Assembly (NCBI GenBank): GCA_005888635.1
Contig: VBAW01000023.1
Location: 1-64,000, forward strand
DNA from: Candidatus Bathyarchaeota archaeon
Lineage (GTDB): Archaea > Thermoproteota > Bathyarchaeia > 40CM-2-53-6
DNA: 64,000 nucleotides
Direction: 5' to 3'
Numbering within the stretch: position 1 is the first letter of the stretch; each line of letters starts with the position of its first letter. The notes under the pieces were generated by a model. That model did no database searches and was not told the DNA's origin. It worked only from the letters and a program-made list of their open reading frames with translations. Both the position numbers and the translations under genes were made by a program. Below, piece after piece: positions 35,113-43,202 of the stretch.

Positions 35113-36097
35113 CTCCTTCGAGAAGGGGAGAGGCTAGCGGGTGATCCGCGCGCCACGCCGCCTCGCGCACGAGCGAATGAGCTCCAAGAATTGGCTGGGT
35201 TCTCAGCCCGGTCTTCAGACCGCTCGCAGCAAGGTGAAGGAGCGCGGCCGCCCAATACCATTCCAGAGAGTTCGGGTCTACCAAGCCTCGCGTGCCTTCC
35301 AAGAATGCCTCCGTAGCTCGGGTCGCCTCGTCTGCGACTTCCTGGTGCCGTACTGCGGCACGGGAAATTGTCGCGAGGAACATGCCCGCGTCGACCTCGA
35401 AAGATCCTTGGCCAAACTGTTGCCAGTCAATCACGCCGGGGCCGTCCCCCATATCGAGGATGTGACGTGCATAGAGGGTGCTGTGCACGAGGTGTGGCGT
35501 TCCTTCCCTCGGCTGGGTCCGCGTCAGTACCTTTGCGGTTCGCTTGGCGGTGGCCCCGAGGAGTGGATCGGCCGCGGTAAGAGCCCCGACGGACACCCCC
35601 ACCTGATACAGAAGATGACCGCATCCCCGCGGCGGGCCGAACCTGGCATCTACCCCTGAAGCCGCGTGGAGCCACGCTACCGCAAGTTCTCCCGCGCGCC
35701 TGCCTTTTCCATCCTTAACTAATTGACTAGCGGATGGTCCTTCGAGCCAGCTCAGTACGAGGATCTTTTGGTCGCGATCCCAGCTGAGGAGGCGTGGTAC
35801 TCGAGGCCCGAAGTCGCCAGCGAGACCCAAGACTGCGAGCCGCCGATAAACCTCGGCCTCAGCGGAGGGGTCGTCCGCGTAGATCTTGATGACGAATCGA
35901 CGATTTGCCACCCTTGCCTCCAGAGTTGCGCGTGAACCCGGGACATAGTTGTGCATGTAGAGCGTCGCCAATTCCAGTTCTGGCTCTGACATCACCTGCG
36001 CAAGGCCCCGTGTCATGATCTTTCTGAGGCCGGGTAGGGCCGGATCATCAGGTAGCTCACTCGCCGTAGTCCGACTTTCATCCTTCGCATCCGCCAT
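35078..36097 (-). CDS. Phosphotransferase-family (APH-like) protein lacking catalytic Asp
   Basis: A 339-residue protein with the aminoglycoside/choline kinase-like fold: RFVIKIYADDPSAEAEVYRRL supplies the ATP-binding Lys and Glu (about 69-86), ILVLSWLEGP is the hinge, and GVIDWQQFGQG is the DFG-equivalent motif. The catalytic loop reads LVHSTLYARHIL where active members have HGDxxxxN, so the catalytic Asp and Asn are replaced by Thr and His. It may be a pseudokinase or a substrate-binding partner of the larger phosphotransferase gene, from which it is separated by only two bases. Its 3' end overlaps the dead galU. Confidence 0.72.
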   Translation of the reverse strand: MADAKDESRTTASELPDDPALPGLRKIMTRGLAQVMSEPELELATLYMHNYVPGSRATLEARVANRRFVIKIYADDPSAEAEVYRRLAVLGLAGDFGPRVPRLLSWDRDQKILVLSWLEGPSASQLVKDGKGRRAGELAVAWLHAASGVDARFGPPRGCGHLLYQVGVSVGALTAADPLLGATAKRTAKVLTRTQPREGTPHLVHSTLYARHILDMGDGPGVIDWQQFGQGSFEVDAGMFLATISRAAVRHQEVADEATRATEAFLEGTRGLVDPNSLEWYWAAALLHLAASGLKTGLRTQPILGAHSLVREAAWRADHPLASPLLEGGAQGDVPRDHP

Positions 36098-36099
36098 TC

Positions 36100-38535
36100 C
36101 TATCCCTCGGAGATCTCGTGTTGGGCTGCCTCGATGACCTTGGTGATCTTCTCAGGCCAACGCGATTCTTGCCGCCTGAAGATTCCCGCAGCCACTTCGA
36201 GGAGCGCACCAGCGCAATGCAAGGAGAATCGCCGCCTCCAGGAGTTAGGGACGAAGCGGAAGTACTCCTCTACGAAGGTCGCTCCTGCGATCTTCGTGTG
36301 CGTCATGGGGGTCGAATCGAGTCCCACGCGCCCCGTGATGTAGGCGAAGAGCTGCGCCGGGTCGAGCAGCGGATCCGCCAAGGCCGCCCAGTCGAGATCT
36401 ATGAACGTCACGTGCCCGTTCGATAGGAAGATGTGATCAGGCTTGAGGTCACCATGGATTGGCGCGGGTCCTCCCTCGTCCAAGCCTCCTGTGACCGAAT
36501 CGGAAATCACCTGAACCGCCTCTCGGACTTGGGGGCATGCCCACTGAACGAGGGCCGAGGCTTTCTCCACCTCCACCAGTTGGTCCGCGAGCGAATAGCG
36601 TCGCTTGATAGGAAACTCGTCCTGGTTGAACGCGGCAACCGCGCGAGCAACTAGCCTCAGTTCGTCTGATGGGTCCGGATTCGTTGCTAAGATCTGCGTC
36701 AGCGAAACGCCCGGGGCCTCCTCGAGCGCCAAGGTGCGCAGCTCATCGACATAGACGATAGGCTTGACCGTCGAGTAGGGGCGCTTTCCGTCCGGCCCGC
36801 TCCCGGATAGCGATTGCAGAATCCGAAAAGTCTCCGCGCCACGATCGTTTCGATAAACCTTCAGGTAGCAGCGCACCTCTTCGCTTGTCGCAGATACTGC
36901 GTCGTGCGCGCGGATCACGTATCGGAGCGCCGCCCCAAACTCGGTCCGGTATCGAGTGGGCTCGATGGTTCGCTGCTCGACACCCCATTCGCCCGGCCTG
37001 AGTCGGCCCAGGAGTGAGGGCTCGATACCCTGAACCGCTCCGCCTACTACAGAGCCGAGAGTCCGAAGCTTTCGATCATACGGATAGACTTCCACCAGCA
37101 TCTGGAGGCTGGGGATGAAGCCCACCGGTTCAAAGGTGAGGCAGCTTTTGGGAATCCTTCCTTCGGGGACCTCGGCTTTCATCTCCTCCCACCGCCTGGA
37201 GGCCTCACCGTCGGCATAAAGAACGCCCGTGACCCACTGGTCCCACCGACGGCCCGTACTGGGTTCTGCAACACGTAGCGTATACTGCAGGACGTGCCGC
37301 GAACCTGACTGGCGGCAACGAAACCGAAAGGCCACGCAGTCGTGGATCCTGTAGTCCTTCCCCGGGACCGCCTTCAGATGGCGGCGGAACACCTCGAGCA
37401 TGAACTGCGGATTGGACGCAACCGAGAGCTGTGGGACTTCATGGTCGACGGGGAACCCGACTCCCCCGTTCTGGTCGAGTCCTCGCTCTGTAACCATTGA
37501 CTCAACGGGTGATAGAGGCGGGCCGCCAGCGGCGACCCCACTCTGCACTGAAGGCTTGAGGAACAATCCCATGAGCTGGTCCGCTTCGGCGTTTCGTTGA
37601 ACGTTGCCATCAGGGTCCTTGTTCCTATCTTCTCTAAGCAGCCGGTGAACCTTCCTCAAGAGGATAGCGCGTTCGTACCAGGCCACCCGATTCTCCCAGC
37701 TATGCTCGGAGGTGCATAGTCGTCTGTAGGCGTCGAGGAGGGCTGGCCGCACGGACCCAAAGTCCCTCAGTTTCCACGGCTTGCGGATGGTGATTCGGCG
37801 CAGCTGCACGAGGAGGTTACCTAGGTCCAAGGCTGGGTCCCCTCGCGCACACTTATCAAAATCGAGCACGACGATTTCCCCTCCTCTCCAGAGAAGATTC
37901 GCGGGCCCGAAGTCACCGTGCACGAACGAGAGATGTGGGGGGAGTCGTGGCGCCTCATCCATGATTTGAGCGAAGGCTCTTCGCAAACTTGGCGCCTCGC
38001 AAGGACGCCAGGCACTGAGGTCCTCGAGTCTCGGCCTGAGGTCTGCGAGCAAGGTCTCAGGCGAAGTGATCGTGGGAGTGTATACTGGCATAGCGTGCAA
38101 GGTGGCCAGAGCGCCTCCCATCGCCGCGAGAATCGCCCCGGTGTCCCGGGCGATTGCGGAACTCACCGGCTCGCCCGATTCATACGTCAGAAGCAGAAGG
38201 TGGAGCGGCGCGTGATATGCAAGGACGGTTGGAACGGTCAGGCCAGTGCCGCGGGAGCCTTCGCTGGCCCCGATGCCCCTCAGGACCGCTGCGACCCGAA
38301 GAGCGTCATCTCCGCGTTCGTAGTACTTCCCCACCCACTGATAGCGTTGGATGTAGGGAAGCTCCGCGACGCGAGCCTCGAGATCGTAGCGCACAACCCG
38401 CTGCTTGCCATGCTCCGTGAATTGGGCATCTGAAGTCAATCGCTCAAGGTTTGCGTCCGTACCGCACACATCACGTAGTACACCCCTCAGAACGGCCCAC
38501 GTATCCTCCGGCTCCAGGGTGGTTATGGGATTCAT
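36100..38535 (-). CDS. Protein with two tandem phosphotransferase (APH-like) domains
   Basis: An 811-residue cytoplasmic protein. The first APH-like domain (about 1-320) has the catalytic loop SFVHGDFGPANLLW and metal motif VVLDFDKCARGDPALDLGNL. The second (about 380-811) has PAPIHGDLKPDHIFL and FIDLDWAALADPLLDPAQL. Both retain the HGD catalytic Asp, and the second half includes CYLKVYRND as the ATP-binding strand. The phosphate acceptor is unknown; family members phosphorylate aminoglycosides, choline, sugars or proteins. It sits between a glycosyltransferase (four-base overlap) and a degenerate APH-like gene, so the three are one transcription unit acting on one compound. Confidence 0.78.
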   Translation of the reverse strand: MNPITTLEPEDTWAVLRGVLRDVCGTDANLERLTSDAQFTEHGKQRVVRYDLEARVAELPYIQRYQWVGKYYERGDDALRVAAVLRGIGASEGSRGTGLTVPTVLAYHAPLHLLLLTYESGEPVSSAIARDTGAILAAMGGALATLHAMPVYTPTITSPETLLADLRPRLEDLSAWRPCEAPSLRRAFAQIMDEAPRLPPHLSFVHGDFGPANLLWRGGEIVVLDFDKCARGDPALDLGNLLVQLRRITIRKPWKLRDFGSVRPALLDAYRRLCTSEHSWENRVAWYERAILLRKVHRLLREDRNKDPDGNVQRNAEADQLMGLFLKPSVQSGVAAGGPPLSPVESMVTERGLDQNGGVGFPVDHEVPQLSVASNPQFMLEVFRRHLKAVPGKDYRIHDCVAFRFRCRQSGSRHVLQYTLRVAEPSTGRRWDQWVTGVLYADGEASRRWEEMKAEVPEGRIPKSCLTFEPVGFIPSLQMLVEVYPYDRKLRTLGSVVGGAVQGIEPSLLGRLRPGEWGVEQRTIEPTRYRTEFGAALRYVIRAHDAVSATSEEVRCYLKVYRNDRGAETFRILQSLSGSGPDGKRPYSTVKPIVYVDELRTLALEEAPGVSLTQILATNPDPSDELRLVARAVAAFNQDEFPIKRRYSLADQLVEVEKASALVQWACPQVREAVQVISDSVTGGLDEGGPAPIHGDLKPDHIFLSNGHVTFIDLDWAALADPLLDPAQLFAYITGRVGLDSTPMTHTKIAGATFVEEYFRFVPNSWRRRFSLHCAGALLEVAAGIFRRQESRWPEKITKVIEAAQHEISEG

Positions 38536-39764
38536 GCGGCCCGTCCTGTCAAAGTCATTTCCTCACGGGGAGATGGATGGGGAAAGCCCTCGCTGCCAAG
38601 CCATCGACTGAGGTACGCGGTCAGGCGGGTGGCCCCATCGAAGGAGGGCACGATCTCGCGCACTCTTTGGGCCTGAGCCCGCGGATCAAGGCTCAGCGCC
38701 CATTCCAATGCCTCAGTGAGGCCCTCGCCCGTCAGGTCTCGCGGGTGGACCCATTTCGCCAAACCATGCGACGCCAACACTTCCGCACGAATCGTTTGCT
38801 CGCGCTTGTAAGTGGCCCGCGGCACAATCACCAGGGGTCGCCCTTGCGAGAGGGCCTCCCAAACGCTGTTGTAGCCACCCATACCAACTACGGCGTCCGC
38901 AGCAGCAACGAGTTGGAAATTGTCGGCCGTCGACAGTACGCGACTCGCGGGAGGGGAGTGCGCGTGCAGTCTCGCCCGTTGCTCCTCAGGCATGAACGGT
39001 CCCGTCACGAAAACTGCGCATAGATCGGGAAGCCTCGACTGCAACCGGGCGACGGCCGCCTCAGCGGCTTCGAGCACAGGATACCCATCCTTACCGCCAC
39101 CTACGGTCGCCACGATGAGGCGTCCGTTTCGAGGCAGCCCGTATAGGCCACGTATCTCATTCGTATTGACTGCCTCCCGCTCTTGAACGACGTACCCACA
39201 GTAGTAGAGTTTGGATCTTACGGACGGAGGAATGGAATAGGCTTCCGCCACATCGAAGAGGTGTGGCAAACCGTACACCGCTATGCCATCGTACAGTTTT
39301 TCGAAGGCACTGTACACCCCGAGCGCCTCCCACTTCGCACGGATGCGACCGGCGTCGTCCATTATGTCGCGCAGCCCTAGAATGAACTTTGTATTCGGGT
39401 ACCGCGCTTTCAGGGCGTAGAGGCCATCCCGAAACTCGCTTCTGTGGCCGAAGGGCTCGTGATCGACCAGCACAAGGTCCGGGGCCAGTTCTAGCGCCAG
39501 ATCGCGCAGGATTCGGGCCCGTTCATCGCTGAGATGCTGGTTGTATGCCTCATCGTCCTCCTCCGTCTTCGCAAGGCCGGTGGAAGCCGAGTGGGTGGGC
39601 AGTTTAACATATGCGCAGCCATTGGGCAACGGTAATCCGTCGAGGAGGGGAGATTCGGTCACCAGGCGGGCGGCTAAGTTAGGATAAGCCCCAAGGAGGT
39701 GGCGGGCGATGGTCAGGCTCCGGGTGATGTGCCCCATCCCTTTTCCGTCCTGGGCGTACAGCAT
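38532..39764 (-). CDS. MurG-like (GT-B fold) glycosyltransferase
   Basis: A 410-residue glycosyltransferase. The N-terminus YAQDGKGMGHITRSLTIARHL (Gly-rich loop, about 3-23) is the acceptor-side signature of the MurG/UDP-GlcNAc-transferase group, and the C-terminal half has VGMGGYNSVWEALSQGRPLVIVPR (about 290-313), the nucleotide-sugar contact. It starts the minus-strand run of the island and overlaps the next gene by four bases. Donor and acceptor sugars are unknown. The start shown (ATG at 39764) may be slightly internal, since the Gly-rich loop lies very close to it. Confidence 0.83.
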   Translation of the reverse strand: MLYAQDGKGMGHITRSLTIARHLLGAYPNLAARLVTESPLLDGLPLPNGCAYVKLPTHSASTGLAKTEEDDEAYNQHLSDERARILRDLALELAPDLVLVDHEPFGHRSEFRDGLYALKARYPNTKFILGLRDIMDDAGRIRAKWEALGVYSAFEKLYDGIAVYGLPHLFDVAEAYSIPPSVRSKLYYCGYVVQEREAVNTNEIRGLYGLPRNGRLIVATVGGGKDGYPVLEAAEAAVARLQSRLPDLCAVFVTGPFMPEEQRARLHAHSPPASRVLSTADNFQLVAAADAVVGMGGYNSVWEALSQGRPLVIVPRATYKREQTIRAEVLASHGLAKWVHPRDLTGEGLTEALEWALSLDPRAQAQRVREIVPSFDGATRLTAYLSRWLGSEGFPHPSPREEMTLTGRAA

Positions 39765-39989
39765 AATCGTGTGAGCTGGTCCGTCGGGGTCATCAAGTCG
39801 CTTATCTAGGCGCCGATCCGGTGCTAGGTCAGTCGTCTGGGACCAACTTTTGGGTTCGACCTATCTACGACACTAACTTGATTCGGTATTTCAGCATCAC
39901 TATGATCATTGGATTCGATTATAGATATCGCAATCTGAAGGATGAGTTTTGATTCCGGCAATCTCCAGATATAACCTCCAACTCGGATT

Positions 39990-40265
39990 TTCTATCCATG
40001 GTCCCTCTCGCGGTTTTTCAATGGCGCGGAGTAAACAGGGTCGGGGGGTAAAATGGTCCTCGATCGCCCGCTTCCTTCTGGCCGACTACAGCGTAGAAGC
40101 TCCTTATGCCTGCTCATAAACGGCTTGGACGAGTGGCTTCAACCCCAAGCACTGTCTACCGTCGTAAGTGATTATCGGGGGTATCTCCTTGGGTATCTCC
40201 TTGCAGAAAGGGAGCATCCTAGTCCCCATTCCTCCCACGGTATGATCGCCTCGTATTCATAGAAT
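39990..40265 (-). pseudogene. GalU-like nucleotidyltransferase, N-terminal remnant
   Basis: A second decayed copy of the same family. The minus strand reads GGMGTRMLPFCKEIPKE and then IITYDGRQCLGL, followed by stops, then KRAIEDHF again in frame and a degenerate end. It keeps the GxGTR loop that the other copy lacks. Coding similarity fades by about 39990. The preceding AIIP strand is in another frame, so at least one frameshift and two stop codons interrupt it. Confidence 0.6.
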
Positions 40266-40859
40266 CGGTTCGGATGATAAACTGCATGTTCGATTACAAT
40301 AGCTTATAGTGAATCACAAGTGTTCACTAGGGAAACGTTTCCAGCCGGTCCCTATTACACGGCGAGGCGGTTGTCGGAGAAAAACAAGAGGGGTGGGGAA
40401 GAGGCTCCGAAGGACTTACCTCTTTTACTGTCCGAGTCATCTGTGCCAACTCGGCACCACACAAAGGTGGTGTAGGAATGGCCCTGCTAATGTACACGAG
40501 ACAGGTGTGACCTTAGCCTGTCAATTGATCAGAGACCATCACCGATGATTAGACAACCATCTGTTGTGGGGGACTGAGGTTTCGAAGCTCATCCAAGAAT
40601 GCCCTTCGCGCCATTTGCGAATCAATCGTCTCCCCACATATTGTACACTTGACGAGTTTGCCAACGAAATTGATGTCGCTCTTGGAGAACTGGGTCGATT
40701 GTTTTACACTCGCGGAGATAACGCCACTCGTCTGTTAGAATTGGACCGCCCAAACAGACCACCTCATAATCTGCTCGTAACGAAGCAGAGAATGAGCCAG
40801 GGGGTGTAAGAGAAACGGTCTGTTAGGTGTCTCTGTAATCAGGATTTATGACCGACTTG
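40266..40859. other. Right arm of the island, no convincing gene
   Basis: About 590 bp. Two short plus-strand ORFs (40309-40548 and 40564-40809) have low-quality composition; the first contains CPSHLC and a later C but no family pattern. The stretch may hold further gene remains of the island. Confidence 0.35.
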
Positions 40860-40884
40860 TGGTGGGGCCGGTGGGATTTGAACC
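40860..40884 (-). other. tRNA 3' end, probable right attachment site
   Basis: The 3' terminal 25 bases of the intact tRNA gene, repeated at 31923-31947 with one mismatch (position 40869 C versus 31932 G). Confidence 0.65.
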
Positions 40885-41004
40885 CACGACCTCTGGCCCC
40901 GATCTTCTCGGAGTCACCAGCGCCCCAGGGTCACCGTCCATAACTGGACTCTGGTATCCTCTGGGCGGGGCTAAATCCCCTGGACCAAGCTAGACGACGG
41001 CCCC
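40863..41004 (-). tRNA. tRNA gene with intron(s), isotype not resolved
   Basis: The minus strand starts GGGGCCG and ends CGGCCCC plus A, a perfect seven-pair acceptor stem, with CCA encoded at 40860-40862. The T arm is GTGGG TTCAAAT CCCAC. The D arm begins GTCTAGCTTGGTCC. The gene is 142 bases, about 65 longer than a mature tRNA. The extra sequence can fold into GGGG-ATTTAG-CCCC and GTCC-AGTTAT-GGAC hairpins, suggesting one or two introns at canonical or non-canonical sites. I could not place the anticodon with confidence. Confidence 0.82.
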
Positions 41005-41132
41005 CGTTTCTCCGATCGAATCCATAGGTATTCTACCTTTCCGTCGGCGAGAAGATCGCGGCCATAGTTGGTAGGAGTTCTCGAATGACCTTAGAGACAA
41101 GGCTATGAGGGCGGACAGAGAGCCCCAGATTC

Positions 41133-42617
41133 ATGGAAACGGCCACCGCAATAGAGACAACTAGGCGTGTTGTTATCGAACGGGATATTCCAGAGCCTGC
41201 CGTAGCAGGGCTTGTGGAATTCATTGACCGATACTACATCCGATCGAAGACGAGATTTATCCAAGACCTTTCTTATCGCAAAACCGCTAGCGGGACCGGC
41301 TTCGAACTGTTCTGGATACTCAAGCCCTTTGGATCAGAGCAAGCGGCTCCTCTCGCCGTGACTCTGAAGATAAGCAAGGCGGCCATCGAGCTTGATTTTC
41401 CGGGGTTAGACCCGAGTAACAAGCCCCTTCGGAATGCTGTCGAAAGAACCGTTGATGAGATCGAAGCAGCTGTCCTTTCTTATTTTCAGAACATCAAGAC
41501 GACCAGTCTCTACTTTGTTATCGGCGCGTCCGAGGAGCACTCCGAGGCGCCTGACCAGAGGGGCATAATGCGAAATGTCGCGAAAAGAATTTTCACGGGT
41601 AACACAACAAGCCTGTTCCTCTCGTTCATTCTCCTAAGCTTCGCCCTATTCTTCATTATCGGAGTCTACACCGTCTTCGTATTGATCAGTCTTCAGCTCG
41701 TAGCTCTGATTTTCTCGGACAAGATTGTTTACAGAATTGGCAGTGTCCGCCCTGACGCTGAAAGACCACTTGTAACAATAGTAAGTGTCCGATCCAACGC
41801 TGAAACTCTCAAGTCTATCTCTCAGCATGGCAAGAAGATACTCTCACAAATTCGAGAGGAAATTGCGAGAAGCGCGACGGCCACATATTCTGCATCAGCC
41901 AACGAGGAGCTCAAGTCAACAGTCATAGGCTCGCTGCTCAGGCATGGCATTATCGCGTCCGGCAAAGAGATCACTATTAAGACGAGAGACGTTTACCGCA
42001 TCGTTCACCAAGTATCGGAAAAGTTCGGCAGACAGACTCCAAAGATCACCATCGCAAACACGATCGTCTCCAATGCTTCCGCGACTGGAATCTCGTCGAG
42101 CCGTTCCACGGTGATGATCACGGCCGGTTCATTGGAAGACCTAAACGATGACGAACTAGAAGCGGTTATCGGTCACGAGCTGGGACACGTGGCAGGCCAC
42201 GATCCCGTCATTCTGTTCGCGGCTACATCTTTCGAGTTTCTCGGAAGGTTCTATCTCTGGCTTCCTGTATTACTCTCTCTGGGCTTTTTCTACTTCCTTT
42301 TGGCATTTGGCGCGATCTATCTGATAGGGAAGTTTCTCGAGACTAGAGCTGACACCGAATCCGCGGTAGTCGTTGGAAACCCAGAGGCATTATCCTCTGC
42401 TTTAACAAAGATTGGGTTCAGGCAGCTCTATCGTGAGAAATACAATCCAGGCGCAAAGCTGTTCGACTGGTTTCAGTTTGACCCACATCCGCCTATCTAT
42501 TTCCGAATAGCTAGGCTGTCAAAGTACTCGGGAAAACAAGAGCCCGTAAAACACACATTTCTGGTCTCGATACGAGACATCGTCGTGGGCTTCTTCTCTG
42601 CGTTGTTCCAGGTCTAG
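41133..42617 (+). CDS. HtpX-like M48 membrane metalloprotease
   Basis: A 494-residue zinc protease. HELGH at residues 348-352 is the metal site, followed about 45 residues later by ETRADTESA with the third ligand Glu. Two hydrophobic segments lie at about 160-200 and two at about 360-390, as in HtpX. An N-terminal 150-residue extension of mixed alpha/beta character is unusual for HtpX, and its function is unknown. The family degrades misfolded membrane proteins. It is the first backbone gene after the tRNA. Confidence 0.85.
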   Translation: METATAIETTRRVVIERDIPEPAVAGLVEFIDRYYIRSKTRFIQDLSYRKTASGTGFELFWILKPFGSEQAAPLAVTLKISKAAIELDFPGLDPSNKPLRNAVERTVDEIEAAVLSYFQNIKTTSLYFVIGASEEHSEAPDQRGIMRNVAKRIFTGNTTSLFLSFILLSFALFFIIGVYTVFVLISLQLVALIFSDKIVYRIGSVRPDAERPLVTIVSVRSNAETLKSISQHGKKILSQIREEIARSATATYSASANEELKSTVIGSLLRHGIIASGKEITIKTRDVYRIVHQVSEKFGRQTPKITIANTIVSNASATGISSSRSTVMITAGSLEDLNDDELEAVIGHELGHVAGHDPVILFAATSFEFLGRFYLWLPVLLSLGFFYFLLAFGAIYLIGKFLETRADTESAVVVGNPEALSSALTKIGFRQLYREKYNPGAKLFDWFQFDPHPPIYFRIARLSKYSGKQEPVKHTFLVSIRDIVVGFFSALFQV

Positions 42618-42647
42618 ACTGAGAGTTCACCCAACTCACACGAGTCT

Positions 42648-43166
42648 TCAACCGTGGACGGCAGTTCTTCTGCCACTACGGTAGGTTGCTAGAGCTCCCA
42701 GTCCACTAATCAGCAGAAGAACAGCAATTGGGAAGACCGGGACAATTAGGAAGGTACTCACTATCCTGTCGGTCGCTAGGCTCACAGTTCCAGTGTAGAC
42801 GCCTGAGAACCGCAGCGGCAGAGCCGTTAGATCCTTTGATCTGGCAGCCTCAGCAACCCCACTAGAGAAGTACACTCCTATCAGGAAGGTCGATAGGGCT
42901 CCGAGAATATTGATTACTCCGCCGGGCAGGGTAAACCTCGCCAGCATTAGGCCGCTTCCCAAGAGCATGATGAAGGCCAGGCCCAACTGAATCAGCATCA
43001 AGTTCTGCGACTGTGAGGATGTTACATTTACCGCGCTCGGAAGGTTGTATGCCCACAAGGCCCATCCGATCGCGAGGAGGCTCGAGAAAACTCCCAAACC
43101 TCCAGAGAGAAGGGCCCTCACGTGCTTAGGCGTCTGTAATGCTCCTTGAATCTTGACAGTCGACAT
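42648..43166 (-). CDS. Four-helix membrane protein of unknown function
   Basis: About 172 residues with four hydrophobic helices (about 20-42, 55-75, 83-103, 140-162) and a short basic C-terminus. No family motif recognised. The ATG at 43166 is preferred over an in-frame GTG two codons upstream because a TATA-like element lies 30-36 bp before it. Converges with the HtpX-like gene. Confidence 0.6.
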   Translation of the reverse strand: MSTVKIQGALQTPKHVRALLSGGLGVFSSLLAIGWALWAYNLPSAVNVTSSQSQNLMLIQLGLAFIMLLGSGLMLARFTLPGGVINILGALSTFLIGVYFSSGVAEAARSKDLTALPLRFSGVYTGTVSLATDRIVSTFLIVPVFPIAVLLLISGLGALATYRSGRRTAVHG

Positions 43167-43195
43167 TAACACGCGACGTCAACCTTTGCTCTCTC

Positions 43196-43202
43196 TATAA
43201 AT
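43196..43202 (-). promoter_or_regulatory. TATA-like box for the four-helix membrane protein gene
   Basis: The minus strand reads ATTTATA 30-36 bp before the ATG at 43166, consistent with a leaderless or nearly leaderless transcript. It lies directly after the stop codon of the asparagine-synthetase-like gene. Confidence 0.5.

Larger units (their letters stand above)
31923..40884. mobile_element. Putative tRNA-integrated genomic island (about 8.9 kb)
   Basis: The region lies between two copies of a tRNA 3' end, with the complete tRNA at the right edge reading away from the island, exactly the geometry of integration into a tRNA gene. Its core is visibly GC-richer than the flanks: hand counts of sample 60-base lines gave 35 and 44 G+C (36421, 38101) against 31 outside (41881). 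All five recognisable coding regions are on the minus strand in close succession, and several genes are decayed. No integrase, replication or conjugation gene is visible, so if mobile once, it is now fixed. Confidence 0.6.

Noticed and set aside
40309-40809. Two short plus-strand ORFs in the right arm of the island
   Set aside because: No recognisable family, poor composition; the CPSHLC stretch alone is not enough for a zinc-finger call.
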